From an uncultured Bacteroides sp. (GTDB lineage Bacteria; Bacteroidota; Bacteroidia; Bacteroidales; Bacteroidaceae): DNA of 64,000 nucleotides. The DNA lies in the NCBI RefSeq assembly GCF_949298305.1, contig NZ_CASFWU010000015.1, positions 1 through 64,000 on the forward strand, written 5' to 3'. Shown piece by piece: positions 8,076 through 15,405 of the stretch (the first letter of the stretch is position 1; every line of letters begins with the position of its first letter). A model generated the notes under the pieces. It searched no databases. It saw only the letters and a list, made by a program, of their open reading frames with translations, and was not told the origin of the DNA. The position numbers were made by a program, and so were the translations under genes.

Positions 8076-10445
8076 TCAGAAACGGCAGCGGAGGTCAATG
8101 CCCGCCTGCAAGGGGCGTCCCCGCTGGACGAAGCGGTTGCCCATGCTCTCGAAGCCGAAGGCGTCGTAGCGTTTGTCCAGCGCGTTGCGCACCCACAGCC
8201 CCACGGCGCCCTGCCCTTTCTCCAGGCTGAGGCGACCGTTCAGCGTGCCGTAGAAGGGCTGGCTGAAGGCGTTGTCCTCCGTCCAGTAGATGCGCCCGGC
8301 GGCGTTGTAGTCGGCATTGAGGCGGATGCGGTCCAGCAGGGCGCCGGCCCGGAGGAAGAAGACGTACTGCGCGCCGATGTTCAGCGTGTGGCGGGGGATG
8401 AAGGGCACGGCCTTGCCGCGGTAGTCGGCCTCCTGTCCGGCGGCGTCCACGGTGAGGTAGTCGCGGAAGGTGGCGTAGGTGTATCCGTAGCAGGCGTTCA
8501 GCGTCAGCGCGTCGGTCAGCCTTGCCGTCACGGAGGCCTCTGCCCCGAGGCTGCGGCTGCGTCCTGCGTTGCGGACGGTGCGTCCCAGGCCGCTCTCCGA
8601 GAACTGCGACACCTGCTGGTTGCGGGTGTCCATCAGGAAGGCGGCCAGGTCGGCCGTCAGACGGCTGTCGGCCAGGGTCAGGTGCGTCCCGGCCTCGTAG
8701 CTCCAGGTGTATTCGGGCTTGTAGACGGCGTTTCCGGCCACGTCCACCTCGGCGTCGGGCATCATGGTGCCAATCATGTCCGCCATGCTGCCGAAGACGG
8801 GGCTGCCCATCAGCGCCTCCTTCATGGAGTTGCGCAGCTGTGCCTCGACCAGCTCGCTGAACATCTGTATGTTGTACCCGCCGGAGCGGTAGCCCTTGGC
8901 GGCGGTCAGGTAGACGTTGTTGCCCTGCCGCCACTCGTACTGGAGGGAGAATTTGGGCAGCAGCTGCAGGTAGTCGCGCTTCAGGGTGCCCTCCAGGCCC
9001 GAGCGTGCCTGCATCTCGGTGTCCTCCATCTGCATGGGACCCATCTTCAGCGAGAAGCCGAAGTCCAGGGGCGCGGCGGCTGAATTGTAGTCCAGCCACA
9101 TTTTCTCGTAGTCCAGCCGCAGCCCGACGGTGGCCGAGAGGCCCTTCACCAGCAGGTCGTTCCACGTGCTCTGGTGGTAGAGGGCGGCGCTCATCTGGGG
9201 GGTGGAGAAGGTGCCGCCGACGGGCAGCGTCTGGTTGTAGATGCTCAGGTGCATCTGCGGGGCGCGGTCCGAGGTGGGGAAGGCGTTGTTGGCGGCGTCC
9301 TCAATCAGTTCCTCGATGCCCTGCCGCTTGAAGAGGACGGGTCCCTCCGTGTCCAGCCACTGATAGAAACCGAAGGCTCCGGTCGTCCACTGCCAGCGCT
9401 TGCCGGGCTTGGACTTCAACACCACCTCCTCGCTCACGGTGTTGGAACGCTGCTTCTGCATCAGCGTGAAGATGTCCCTGGGGCTGAAGTCCTGGTCCAT
9501 GTCCATGCGGTCGTTCAGATGCTGGTAGCCCGTGATGAAGCTGGCAATGAAGCTGCTCGCCTGGTACTCGATGTTCATGCCTCCGTTCAGCATTCCGCGG
9601 CGGTAGCAGCTCTCGTCGTTGTAGGCTATCTTCCCCACGAGGTCGGGATAAGTCTCCTCGCCATTCACCCTGCCCACATAATAATAAGGATAGGCCCCCT
9701 GGTCGCTGTACTCGTAGCTGAGGTTGAGGTCCATCTTCAGATTCTCGGCGGGCAGGTAGAGGGCATGGAGACGGCCTCCGCCCGCGTTGCCGCGGTCAAT
9801 GCGTTCGCCGTCCTTGAAGCTGTTCTTGAAGAAGCCTCCGTCGTGCTCGAAGAAGCCGCCCGCCGAGAAGGCAAAGCGCTCCGAGATGCGGTGGTAGTGG
9901 GTCAGCGAGAGGTCGTAGTCGCCGTAGGTGGCGGCACCCAGGCGGACGTCGGTGCCCTGATAGGAGAAAGGCGACTTGGTGTGTACCTTGATGAGCCCGC
10001 CCATCGTGTTGCGCCCGTAGAGGGTGCTTTGGGGGCCGCGCAGCACCTCAATCTGCTCGATGTCCGCATAGTTGAAGTCGAAGGCGGACTTGTCTATGAA
10101 GGGGATGTTGTCCACGTAGAGGCCCACGGCGGGAGTGTTGATGCGCGAGCCGATGCCACGTATGTAGACGGCCGTGGTCAGCCGCGCGCCGTAGTCGGGG
10201 ATGAAGAGGTTGGGCACGACGGCAGTCAGGCTCTTGATGCCCGTCACCTGCCTGGCCCGCATGTCCTGTTGCGTCAGCAGGCTGACGGCAATGGGCAGTT
10301 CTCGCAGGGCCTTGGTCTCCTTCGGCGCGGCCACCACGACCAGTTCGTCCGTCTGTATGGTTCTCAACGTATCGGCCTCTTCGGCCGCCAGGCTCCCCGC
10401 CAACAGGGGGAGCAGGATTGCACTCAGCAGTCTCTTGATATACAT
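8076..10445 (-). CDS. TonB-dependent outer-membrane receptor
   Basis: The 789 aa product has a signal peptide (about 1-20), a TonB-box-like DELVVVAA near residue 33, a plug domain (about 40-155, with IRGIGSR and VEVLRGPQSTLYGRNTMGG-like sequence) and a 22-strand-type barrel ending in phenylalanine (LRCRF). It lacks the carboxypeptidase-like N-terminal domain and long size of SusC proteins, so it more likely imports a siderophore, haem, vitamin or other small ligand than a glycan. No SusD partner is adjacent. A partial promoter box (TTACTTTG on the minus strand, 10476-10483) precedes it. The substrate is not evident. Confidence 0.88.
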   Translation of the reverse strand: MYIKRLLSAILLPLLAGSLAAEEADTLRTIQTDELVVVAAPKETKALRELPIAVSLLTQQDMRARQVTGIKSLTAVVPNLFIPDYGARLTTAVYIRGIGSRINTPAVGLYVDNIPFIDKSAFDFNYADIEQIEVLRGPQSTLYGRNTMGGLIKVHTKSPFSYQGTDVRLGAATYGDYDLSLTHYHRISERFAFSAGGFFEHDGGFFKNSFKDGERIDRGNAGGGRLHALYLPAENLKMDLNLSYEYSDQGAYPYYYVGRVNGEETYPDLVGKIAYNDESCYRRGMLNGGMNIEYQASSFIASFITGYQHLNDRMDMDQDFSPRDIFTLMQKQRSNTVSEEVVLKSKPGKRWQWTTGAFGFYQWLDTEGPVLFKRQGIEELIEDAANNAFPTSDRAPQMHLSIYNQTLPVGGTFSTPQMSAALYHQSTWNDLLVKGLSATVGLRLDYEKMWLDYNSAAAPLDFGFSLKMGPMQMEDTEMQARSGLEGTLKRDYLQLLPKFSLQYEWRQGNNVYLTAAKGYRSGGYNIQMFSELVEAQLRNSMKEALMGSPVFGSMADMIGTMMPDAEVDVAGNAVYKPEYTWSYEAGTHLTLADSRLTADLAAFLMDTRNQQVSQFSESGLGRTVRNAGRSRSLGAEASVTARLTDALTLNACYGYTYATFRDYLTVDAAGQEADYRGKAVPFIPRHTLNIGAQYVFFLRAGALLDRIRLNADYNAAGRIYWTEDNAFSQPFYGTLNGRLSLEKGQGAVGLWVRNALDKRYDAFGFESMGNRFVQRGRPLQAGIDLRCRF

Positions 10446-10564
10446 AATTCAATTCATCTGGATTTGTTCGGGCTGCAAAGTAACGACAAACCCGCGGGAC
10501 GTGCAATCCTCACTTATGAGGAAATCGGGGGGGGAAAGAAACCGAAGAGGACGTGGGAGACAGG

Positions 10565-10873
10565 CTAACGTCCCAACAATGCCTCCAGATATTGGGGATT
10601 GCGACGGGTGTCCCACACGAAGGCGATGAGGACATAATCCGGACGGACCAGATAGAATATCTTGCAGTGACGCTTCACGATGTAACGATAGTCCGTAGGC
10701 TTGCCGTCAATGACTTCGCGGCTTCCCATTTCGGGGAAGACAAGCAGATAACGGGTCTCGGTCCGGATGTCCTCAACGATTCTGCGGGCCGTTTCGGCTC
10801 CCGCCTGAGGCAGATAGAAGCGGTAAACGTCCTTCAGGCTTTCGACAGCCTGCTTCGACCATCGTATCACCAT
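10565..10873 (-). CDS. RelE/ParE-family toxin
   Basis: The 102 aa product has the compact ParE/RelE layout: VIRWSKQAVESLKDVYRFYLP at the N-terminus, a central RYLLVFPEMGS, and a C-terminal YRYIVKRHCKIFYLVRPDYVLIAFVWDTRRNP. Toxins of this family either cut mRNA on the ribosome or poison gyrase; the sequence does not tell which. Its start overlaps the end of the upstream antitoxin gene by seven bases, the standard arrangement for a translationally coupled toxin-antitoxin pair. Confidence 0.85.
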   Translation of the reverse strand: MVIRWSKQAVESLKDVYRFYLPQAGAETARRIVEDIRTETRYLLVFPEMGSREVIDGKPTDYRYIVKRHCKIFYLVRPDYVLIAFVWDTRRNPQYLEALLGR

Positions 10874-11109
10874 GACTGCATTTCTTTAGCCAGTTCGTCG
10901 TCGCTGATACATTCTCCCAGTTCGTCTTGCTGCACGGCCTTGTCCATCAGCCTGTCCAGCAGGCCTGAAGGCATGGCTGCCAGTTGTCCGCCGGCCTCTT
11001 CGTTGCGTATCAGATGACATGCCGCAGCCAGTTTGGTCAATGCGGCCTCGCTGTTGAAACCATTGATGATTTCGCGTACCAGTTCCAGTTTATATGCGTT
11101 CAGTTCCAT
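10867..11109 (-). CDS. Antitoxin partner of the RelE/ParE toxin
   Basis: This 80 aa protein lies directly upstream of, and overlaps, the toxin gene. It is mostly helical by eye and acidic at the C-terminus (QDELGECISDDELAKEMQSW), as expected for a toxin-wrapping tail. I see no clear ribbon-helix-helix motif, so the DNA-binding part is not assigned. The call rests mainly on context and size. Confidence 0.7.
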   Translation of the reverse strand: MELNAYKLELVREIINGFNSEAALTKLAAACHLIRNEEAGGQLAAMPSGLLDRLMDKAVQQDELGECISDDELAKEMQSW

Positions 11110-11207
11110 GATGGATGCTTTTTCTTTAGGGATGACACTTCACAAAGATAAAGGAAAACTTTGACATCTTCATCCGCACATTGTCTATTTAACACCGCCC
11201 CGCCCCC

Positions 11208-11783
11208 TTATATCCGGTCGGCCTCCACATAGCCGTGCATCACGGCATAGATGGTGAGGCCCGATACGGACTTGATGCCCAACTTCTCGGTGATGTTCTT
11301 GCGGTGGCTGATGACGGTGGTCAGACTGATGTTCAGGCGGTCGGCAATCTCCTTGTTGATAAGCCCCTTGACCAGCAGTACCAGCACCTCAATCTCGCGT
11401 GCCGACAGTTCGTGTCCGTCGGGCAGCTTGCCGGGATGCCCGTGGCGGTGTCCGTGACCGTGCAGCTGCACGATGGCCTTTACCAGTGCCTTCTCGGGCT
11501 GACAGATGTTCAGCGTCAGCGTGCCCGCCAGTTGCGGATTGCCCTCGCCCGCAGCCAGCACAATAGTTCTGGGCCGGCGGGGCAGGAAGAAGGCCGTATG
11601 CTCAAAGTAGACCTGCGCCGAGACGAAGTAGTGGGCATACATGTCAGGCGTGTCGTCCATGAAGGCAGCAAACGAGGGAAACGTGCGGATAACGGCTCCG
11701 GGGATGAGTTCCTCCAGCAGCCCGCGCAGGCCCAGACTGCTCAGGGTATTGGGGTCGATGATGGCGATTTCGGGGGAAGACAT
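11208..11783 (-). CDS. LuxR-type DNA-binding regulator with degenerate receiver and histidine-rich linker
   Basis: The 191 aa protein ends in a LuxR/GerE helix-turn-helix (about 124-185: ELSAREIEVLVLLVKGLINKE, then IADRLNISLTTVISHRKNI). The N-terminal part starts like a receiver (IAIIDPNTLSSLGLRGLLEEL), but the usual phospho-acceptor aspartate near residue 54 is missing (HYFVSAQVYF). The linker holds five histidines in nine residues (HGHGHRHGH, 108-116). This suggests control by a bound ligand such as a metal ion or haem rather than by phosphorylation. That is an inference. The nearby TonB-dependent receptor (same strand, beyond the toxin-antitoxin pair) would be a reasonable target. Confidence 0.75.
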   Translation of the reverse strand: MSSPEIAIIDPNTLSSLGLRGLLEELIPGAVIRTFPSFAAFMDDTPDMYAHYFVSAQVYFEHTAFFLPRRPRTIVLAAGEGNPQLAGTLTLNICQPEKALVKAIVQLHGHGHRHGHPGKLPDGHELSAREIEVLVLLVKGLINKEIADRLNISLTTVISHRKNITEKLGIKSVSGLTIYAVMHGYVEADRI

Positions 11784-11938
11784 ACTTCAAGGTTAATGGT
11801 TTATATGCCTGCAAAGAACGCTATTTTTGAGGAAATCGCCAAGTGCCCGAAACAGGAACACGGATGACAGACTGCCAGGGATTCGCCTGCAAGGCCGACC
11901 GGTTTTCCAAGGAATCGGTCGAAAAAAGAACATTATTG

Positions 11939-11969
11939 TTTGCTTTTAGCACAATCTTTATTACATTTG
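11939..11969 (+). promoter_or_regulatory. Full Bacteroides promoter for the DUF805 gene
   Basis: TTTG at 11939-11942 is followed after exactly 19 bases by TACATTTG at 11962-11969. Both boxes match the Bacteroides consensus. The DUF805 ATG lies 67 bases downstream, so an in-frame ATG at 11940 overlaps the promoter and cannot be the start. Confidence 0.8.
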
Positions 11970-12035
11970 TATAATCTTTATTGCTTACGACAATTAAGAC
12001 GTAAAACCAATTATTCACTTAAATTTAATATCATT

Positions 12036-12524
12036 ATGTTTAAAGCTCCTTTCTCTTTCAACGGACGTATTCGCAGAATCGAGTATTTCCTTTCGGCCGT
12101 CATCAGTTCTATTTTTGGTGGTATCGCCATGGCACTGGGTGTAGGAACCATGTTCTTAGGTGTGGCTTCCAATTCGGCCAGCGGTTTCGGTTTTGGCGTA
12201 CTGATTGGCATCATCGTACTTATTGCAGACATCTGGTTCGGCCTGGCACAGGGCGTGAAACGCCTGCACGATGTGGACAAGTCCGGATGGCTCATTCTGC
12301 TGGGTCTTATTCCGTTAGTCAACATCGTTCTGGGTCTGTACATGCTGTTCGCCGATGGTACGGTAGGTCCTAACTCTTACGGACCCGACCCGAAGAACCG
12401 CATGCCCTACCAGCAGCAGCCTTCTTCCATCAACGTAACGGTGAACGTCGGCAACGAGAAACCTGCCGACCAGGCGCCGCAGACTCCTTCTTCTGCTCCC
12501 GCCGAAGGAGAAGAGGCCAAATGA
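12036..12524 (+). CDS. DUF805 family inner-membrane protein
   Basis: The 162 aa product starts MFKAPFSFNGRIRRIEYF, the usual DUF805 opening. Three to four membrane helices follow (about 18-105) with the family motif GVKRLHDVDKSGW. After LFADGTVGPNSYGPDPKN the tail is polar and proline-rich (130-162), probably disordered. DUF805 proteins are small membrane proteins of unknown function. A longer frame from 11940 overlaps the promoter and is rejected. A strong terminator follows the gene. Confidence 0.85.
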   Translation: MFKAPFSFNGRIRRIEYFLSAVISSIFGGIAMALGVGTMFLGVASNSASGFGFGVLIGIIVLIADIWFGLAQGVKRLHDVDKSGWLILLGLIPLVNIVLGLYMLFADGTVGPNSYGPDPKNRMPYQQQPSSINVTVNVGNEKPADQAPQTPSSAPAEGEEAK

Positions 12525-12546
12525 CACCTTCCCTGAAGAATGAAAG

Positions 12547-12597
12547 ACTATCCGCAAGTTCCTGAAAAGCATCGGGAAGTTGCGGATAGTTTTTTTA
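12547..12597 (+). terminator. Intrinsic terminator after the DUF805 gene
   Basis: ACTATCCGCAAGTTCC pairs with GGGAAGTTGCGGATAGT with a single mismatch across an 11-base loop, followed by seven T residues. This is a classical rho-independent terminator. Confidence 0.85.
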
Positions 12598-12666
12598 CGG
12601 CTTCCGGTGCGCCTTCTTTCCGCCCCGGACGAGCCGTACATTTTGTACGGCCTACAAGCAAAACGG

Positions 12667-13145
12667 TTGCAAAAAGTCAGCATAAAAGGCCATTTGCCTA
12701 CACCGGACATTGACCAAAAGTGTCGGGCAGAAGCGGGAAAGCAGCTCTCCGCACATCCGGAGCAGGCACCGTGCAAGCCCGGTCCGTCCACCATGCTTGC
12801 ATCGTCCGTCGTCCATGCCTGCATCGTCCGTCCACCATGCTTGCATGGAGCGTACCGATTGCTTGCCTGGAAGGGCGAAAATGCCTGTACGGAATGGCCC
12901 CAACCCCTGTTCCGGCCTTGCGGAAGGGCAACTGGCCCCCACAATGCGGCTTCCGGAAGCCACAAAGCGGGCATTTTCCTCTCCCGAAAGTCCTTTTCCA
13001 TTCTCTTTCAAATGTAAGGATTTCGCTATCCACCTGCCGTACAAACAATTACGGCATTTCGTCTCCGTTTTTCCGAGCAAGCCGGGCGGAAGGCCGGAAA
13101 AACGGATTCTCACGCATCAGAGAAATCAAAGTGTCAAAATGTAAA
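12667..13145 (+). repeat. Dispersed ~460-bp element, copy 1, with an internal 22-bp array
   Basis: Left edge TTGCAAAAAGTCAG and right edge AAAGTGTCAAAATGTAAA are shared with copies at 36671-37127 (minus) and 57700-58156. Inside is a six-unit array whose TGC cores start at 12772, 12794, 12816, 12838, 12860 and 12882, exactly 22 bp apart. The right half (about 12925-13145) is the conserved part, with CTTTCAAATGTAAGG and TTTCGCTATCC, a small hairpin (TGCCGT/ACGGCA), and a perfect 12-bp stem TCCGTTTTTCCG / CGGAAAAACGGA at about 13064-13106. No plausible protein is encoded. The element lies in an 815-base gap between converging genes. Confidence 0.85.
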
Positions 13146-13339
13146 GAAGGGCAATGCAAGCCGCTGCCACGGCAACGGCTACGACACCCGAGCTACACCG
13201 GGGCCGGATTGAAAACCGACGGATGGGGGCTTGGACCATGGGGGCCTGCACGCCGGACAGAGCCAGTGCAACCCTGCCGCACGGATTTCAGTCCGGCCCT
13301 TTGGGAGGGAAGCGGAGTGTTTGAATACGGTTGGCAGCA

Positions 13340-14938
13340 TCACATCCCCCTGCAATACCCAGCCGCAGCCTCGGCACACCGCTCGCCGTCCACGCCGGCC
13401 GAAACGATGCCGCCGGCATAGCCTGCCCCCTCGCCACAGGGGAAGAGGCCGCGCAGGCGGACGTGCTGGAGAGTATCGCGGTCGCGCACAATGCGGACAG
13501 GAGACGACGTACGGGTTTCGACAGCTATCATCACCGCCTCGTTGGTGAGGAAGCCGCGGGCGTTGCGGCCGAACTGCTGGAAGCCCTTGGCCAGACGGCC
13601 GGCAATGAACGGAGGCAGCCAGAAGTGCAGGGGCGAGGCTATCAGCCCGGGCGCATAGGACGACTCGGGCAGGTCGGCGCTGAGGCGGCGGTTCACGAAG
13701 TCGGCCATGCGCTGGGCCGGTGCCGTCTGCTGCCGGTTGCCCTGCTGCCAGCAGAGGCGCTCGAGGTGTTCCTGCAGGGAAAGCATGTTTAATGAAGAAT
13801 TTCCACGACTTGATAACAATTCTTCATCCTTCATTCCTAATTCTTCATTCTCCAAGTCTTCCGGTCTGACTTCCACCACCATGCCGCTGTTGCTCCAGCG
13901 CGAGCCGCGGTTGCTGGGGCTCATGCCGTTCACCACAATCTGTTCGGGACCGCTGGCGGCGGGCACGATGAAACCGCCGGGACACATGCAGAAGCTGTAG
14001 ACACCGCGGCCATCGACCTGCGTGACAAAGCTGTACTCGGCAGCGGGCAGGTACCTGCCGCGTCCGTTCTTGTTGTGATATTGTATCTGGTCGATGAGGT
14101 GGGCGGGATGCTCCAGCCGCACGCCTACGGCGATGCCCTTGGCCTCTATCTCTACGTTGTTGGCGGCCAACCAGCGATAGACGTCGCGGGCAGAGTGGCC
14201 GGTAGCCAGAATGACGGGGCCGAGAAAAGTCTGACCTGTGTTGGTTCCGATGCCTTTCACTTCGTCGCCTTCAATGAGCAGGGCGTCCATGCGGGTCTGG
14301 AAGTGAACTTCGCCGCCGCACCGAAGAATGGTGTTGCGCATGTTCTCGATGACGCGTGGCAGCTTGTCGGTACCGATGTGCGGATGTGCGTCCACCAGAA
14401 TGGAGGTGGATGCGCCGTGCTGGCAGAAGACGTTGAGAATCTTGTCCACATTGCCGCGCTTCTTGCTGCGGGTATAGAGCTTGCCGTCGGAATAGGCCCC
14501 TGCCCCACCCTCGCCGAAACTGTAGTTCGACTCGGGGTCTACGGCCTGCGTGCGGCTGATCTGGACAAGGTCTTTCTTGCGTTCGCGCACGTCCTTGCCG
14601 CGCTCTACAACAATGGGGCGCAACCCCAGCTCAATGAGGCGCAGGGCAGCGAAGAGTCCGCCGGGGCCGGCACCTACGACGACGACCTGCGGGCGGCCTT
14701 CTACATTATTATATACGGTTTGTTGGTACTCGTCGTCTTTCGGCATTTCGTTGACGTAGGCCCGTACGGTGAGGTTGACCAGCACCGTCCGCTGGCGGGC
14801 GTCGATGCTCCGCTTCAGGATGCGGGTGGCGTTTATTTCTTTCTTGTTCAAGCCTTTTTCGTTAACCAGATAGTCAATCAGGCGTTGCTCGTTAGCGGCT
14901 ACTTCGGGTAGCACTCTGATGTTATATTCGTATGTCAT
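13340..14938 (-). CDS. NAD(P)/FAD-dependent oxidoreductase (YhiN/HI0933-like, BF3112-type)
   Basis: The 532 aa product starts MTYEYNIRVLPEVAANEQ. It has a small N-terminal domain (1-95), a Rossmann FAD motif VVVVGAGPGGLFAALRLIELG at about 98-118, a glutamate-arginine follow-up (IVVERGKDVRERK), GEGGAGAYSDGKLYTR, and a C-terminal FAD segment FPCGEGAGYAGGIVSAGVDG. This is a conserved bacterial flavoprotein family without a well-established substrate. About 15-20 residues near position 375-395 (LENEELGMKDEELLSSRG) look inserted: they are encoded by an AATTCTTCATTC-type repeat, the same simple sequence that straddles 6580-6605. The reading frame remains open. Confidence 0.85.
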   Translation of the reverse strand: MTYEYNIRVLPEVAANEQRLIDYLVNEKGLNKKEINATRILKRSIDARQRTVLVNLTVRAYVNEMPKDDEYQQTVYNNVEGRPQVVVVGAGPGGLFAALRLIELGLRPIVVERGKDVRERKKDLVQISRTQAVDPESNYSFGEGGAGAYSDGKLYTRSKKRGNVDKILNVFCQHGASTSILVDAHPHIGTDKLPRVIENMRNTILRCGGEVHFQTRMDALLIEGDEVKGIGTNTGQTFLGPVILATGHSARDVYRWLAANNVEIEAKGIAVGVRLEHPAHLIDQIQYHNKNGRGRYLPAAEYSFVTQVDGRGVYSFCMCPGGFIVPAASGPEQIVVNGMSPSNRGSRWSNSGMVVEVRPEDLENEELGMKDEELLSSRGNSSLNMLSLQEHLERLCWQQGNRQQTAPAQRMADFVNRRLSADLPESSYAPGLIASPLHFWLPPFIAGRLAKGFQQFGRNARGFLTNEAVMIAVETRTSSPVRIVRDRDTLQHVRLRGLFPCGEGAGYAGGIVSAGVDGERCAEAAAGYCRGM

Positions 14939-14940
14939 TG

Positions 14941-14975
14941 TTTCACCACAGAGGACACAGAGTCCCACAGAGTTT
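14941..14975 (+). repeat. CACAGAG repeat, left inverted end of the GxxExxY cassette
   Basis: The sequence TTTCACCACAGAGGACAC then AGAGTCCCACAGAG contains three CACAGAG-like units spaced about ten bases. It is the inverted counterpart of 15368-15405 and resembles a third copy at 16813-16850. Confidence 0.75.
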
Positions 14976-14982
14976 TAAAAGT

Positions 14983-15357
14983 TTATAAAATATATCGTTT
15001 GATTCCTTCTTTCAGACTTTTTACATTGAAGTTTATCAATAAACCATAATGCTTATGTGACAATTTCATATACGTCAGTAGCTGAGCTGTATGTATAGGA
15101 GACAAAGTCTCGACTGCTTTCAGTTCAATAATTACCGTATCATTCACCAAAATGTCTAATCTGTATCCTGCATCCATTCGGATGCTTTTATAAATTACAG
15201 GTAATGCTTTTTGCCTTTCGACTTTTAGTCCGCATTGGATTAACTCAAAACACAGACATTCCTCATAAGTACTCTCCAAGAGGCCTGGTCCTAAAGCCGA
15301 ATGTACTTCGTATGCTTTATTCAATATTAAACCAGTCAATTCGTTAACTGTATTCAT
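14983..15357 (-). CDS. GxxExxY family protein
   Basis: The 124 aa product carries the defining motif G-P-G-L-L-E-S-T-Y (residues about 23-31), followed by ECLCFELIQCGL and a C-terminal core with DILVNDTVIIELKAV that resembles a PD-(D/E)XK nuclease fold. The family is widespread in Bacteroidetes and environmental bacteria and has no established function. The gene is clearly more AT-rich than its neighbours and is bracketed by inverted CACAGAG repeats a few bases from each end, which suggests it entered as a small cassette between the FAD oxidoreductase and radA. Confidence 0.85.
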   Translation of the reverse strand: MNTVNELTGLILNKAYEVHSALGPGLLESTYEECLCFELIQCGLKVERQKALPVIYKSIRMDAGYRLDILVNDTVIIELKAVETLSPIHTAQLLTYMKLSHKHYGLLINFNVKSLKEGIKRYIL

Positions 15358-15367
15358 TGTTATTCTC

Positions 15368-15405
15368 TTTTTACTCTGTGAAACTCTGTGTACTCTGTGG
15401 TGAAC
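15368..15405 (-). repeat. CACAGAG repeat, right inverted end of the GxxExxY cassette
   Basis: Read on the minus strand this is GTTCACCACAGAGTACACAG followed by AGTTTCACAGAG. It matches the left end at 14941-14975 in inverted orientation over some 30 bases. Together they frame the GxxExxY gene. Confidence 0.75.

Noticed and set aside
12580..13420. Several open frames of 60-230 codons across element copy 1
   Set aside because: They run through the repeat in many frames on both strands, have no recognisable protein pattern and end at random; the same is true of copies 2 and 3.
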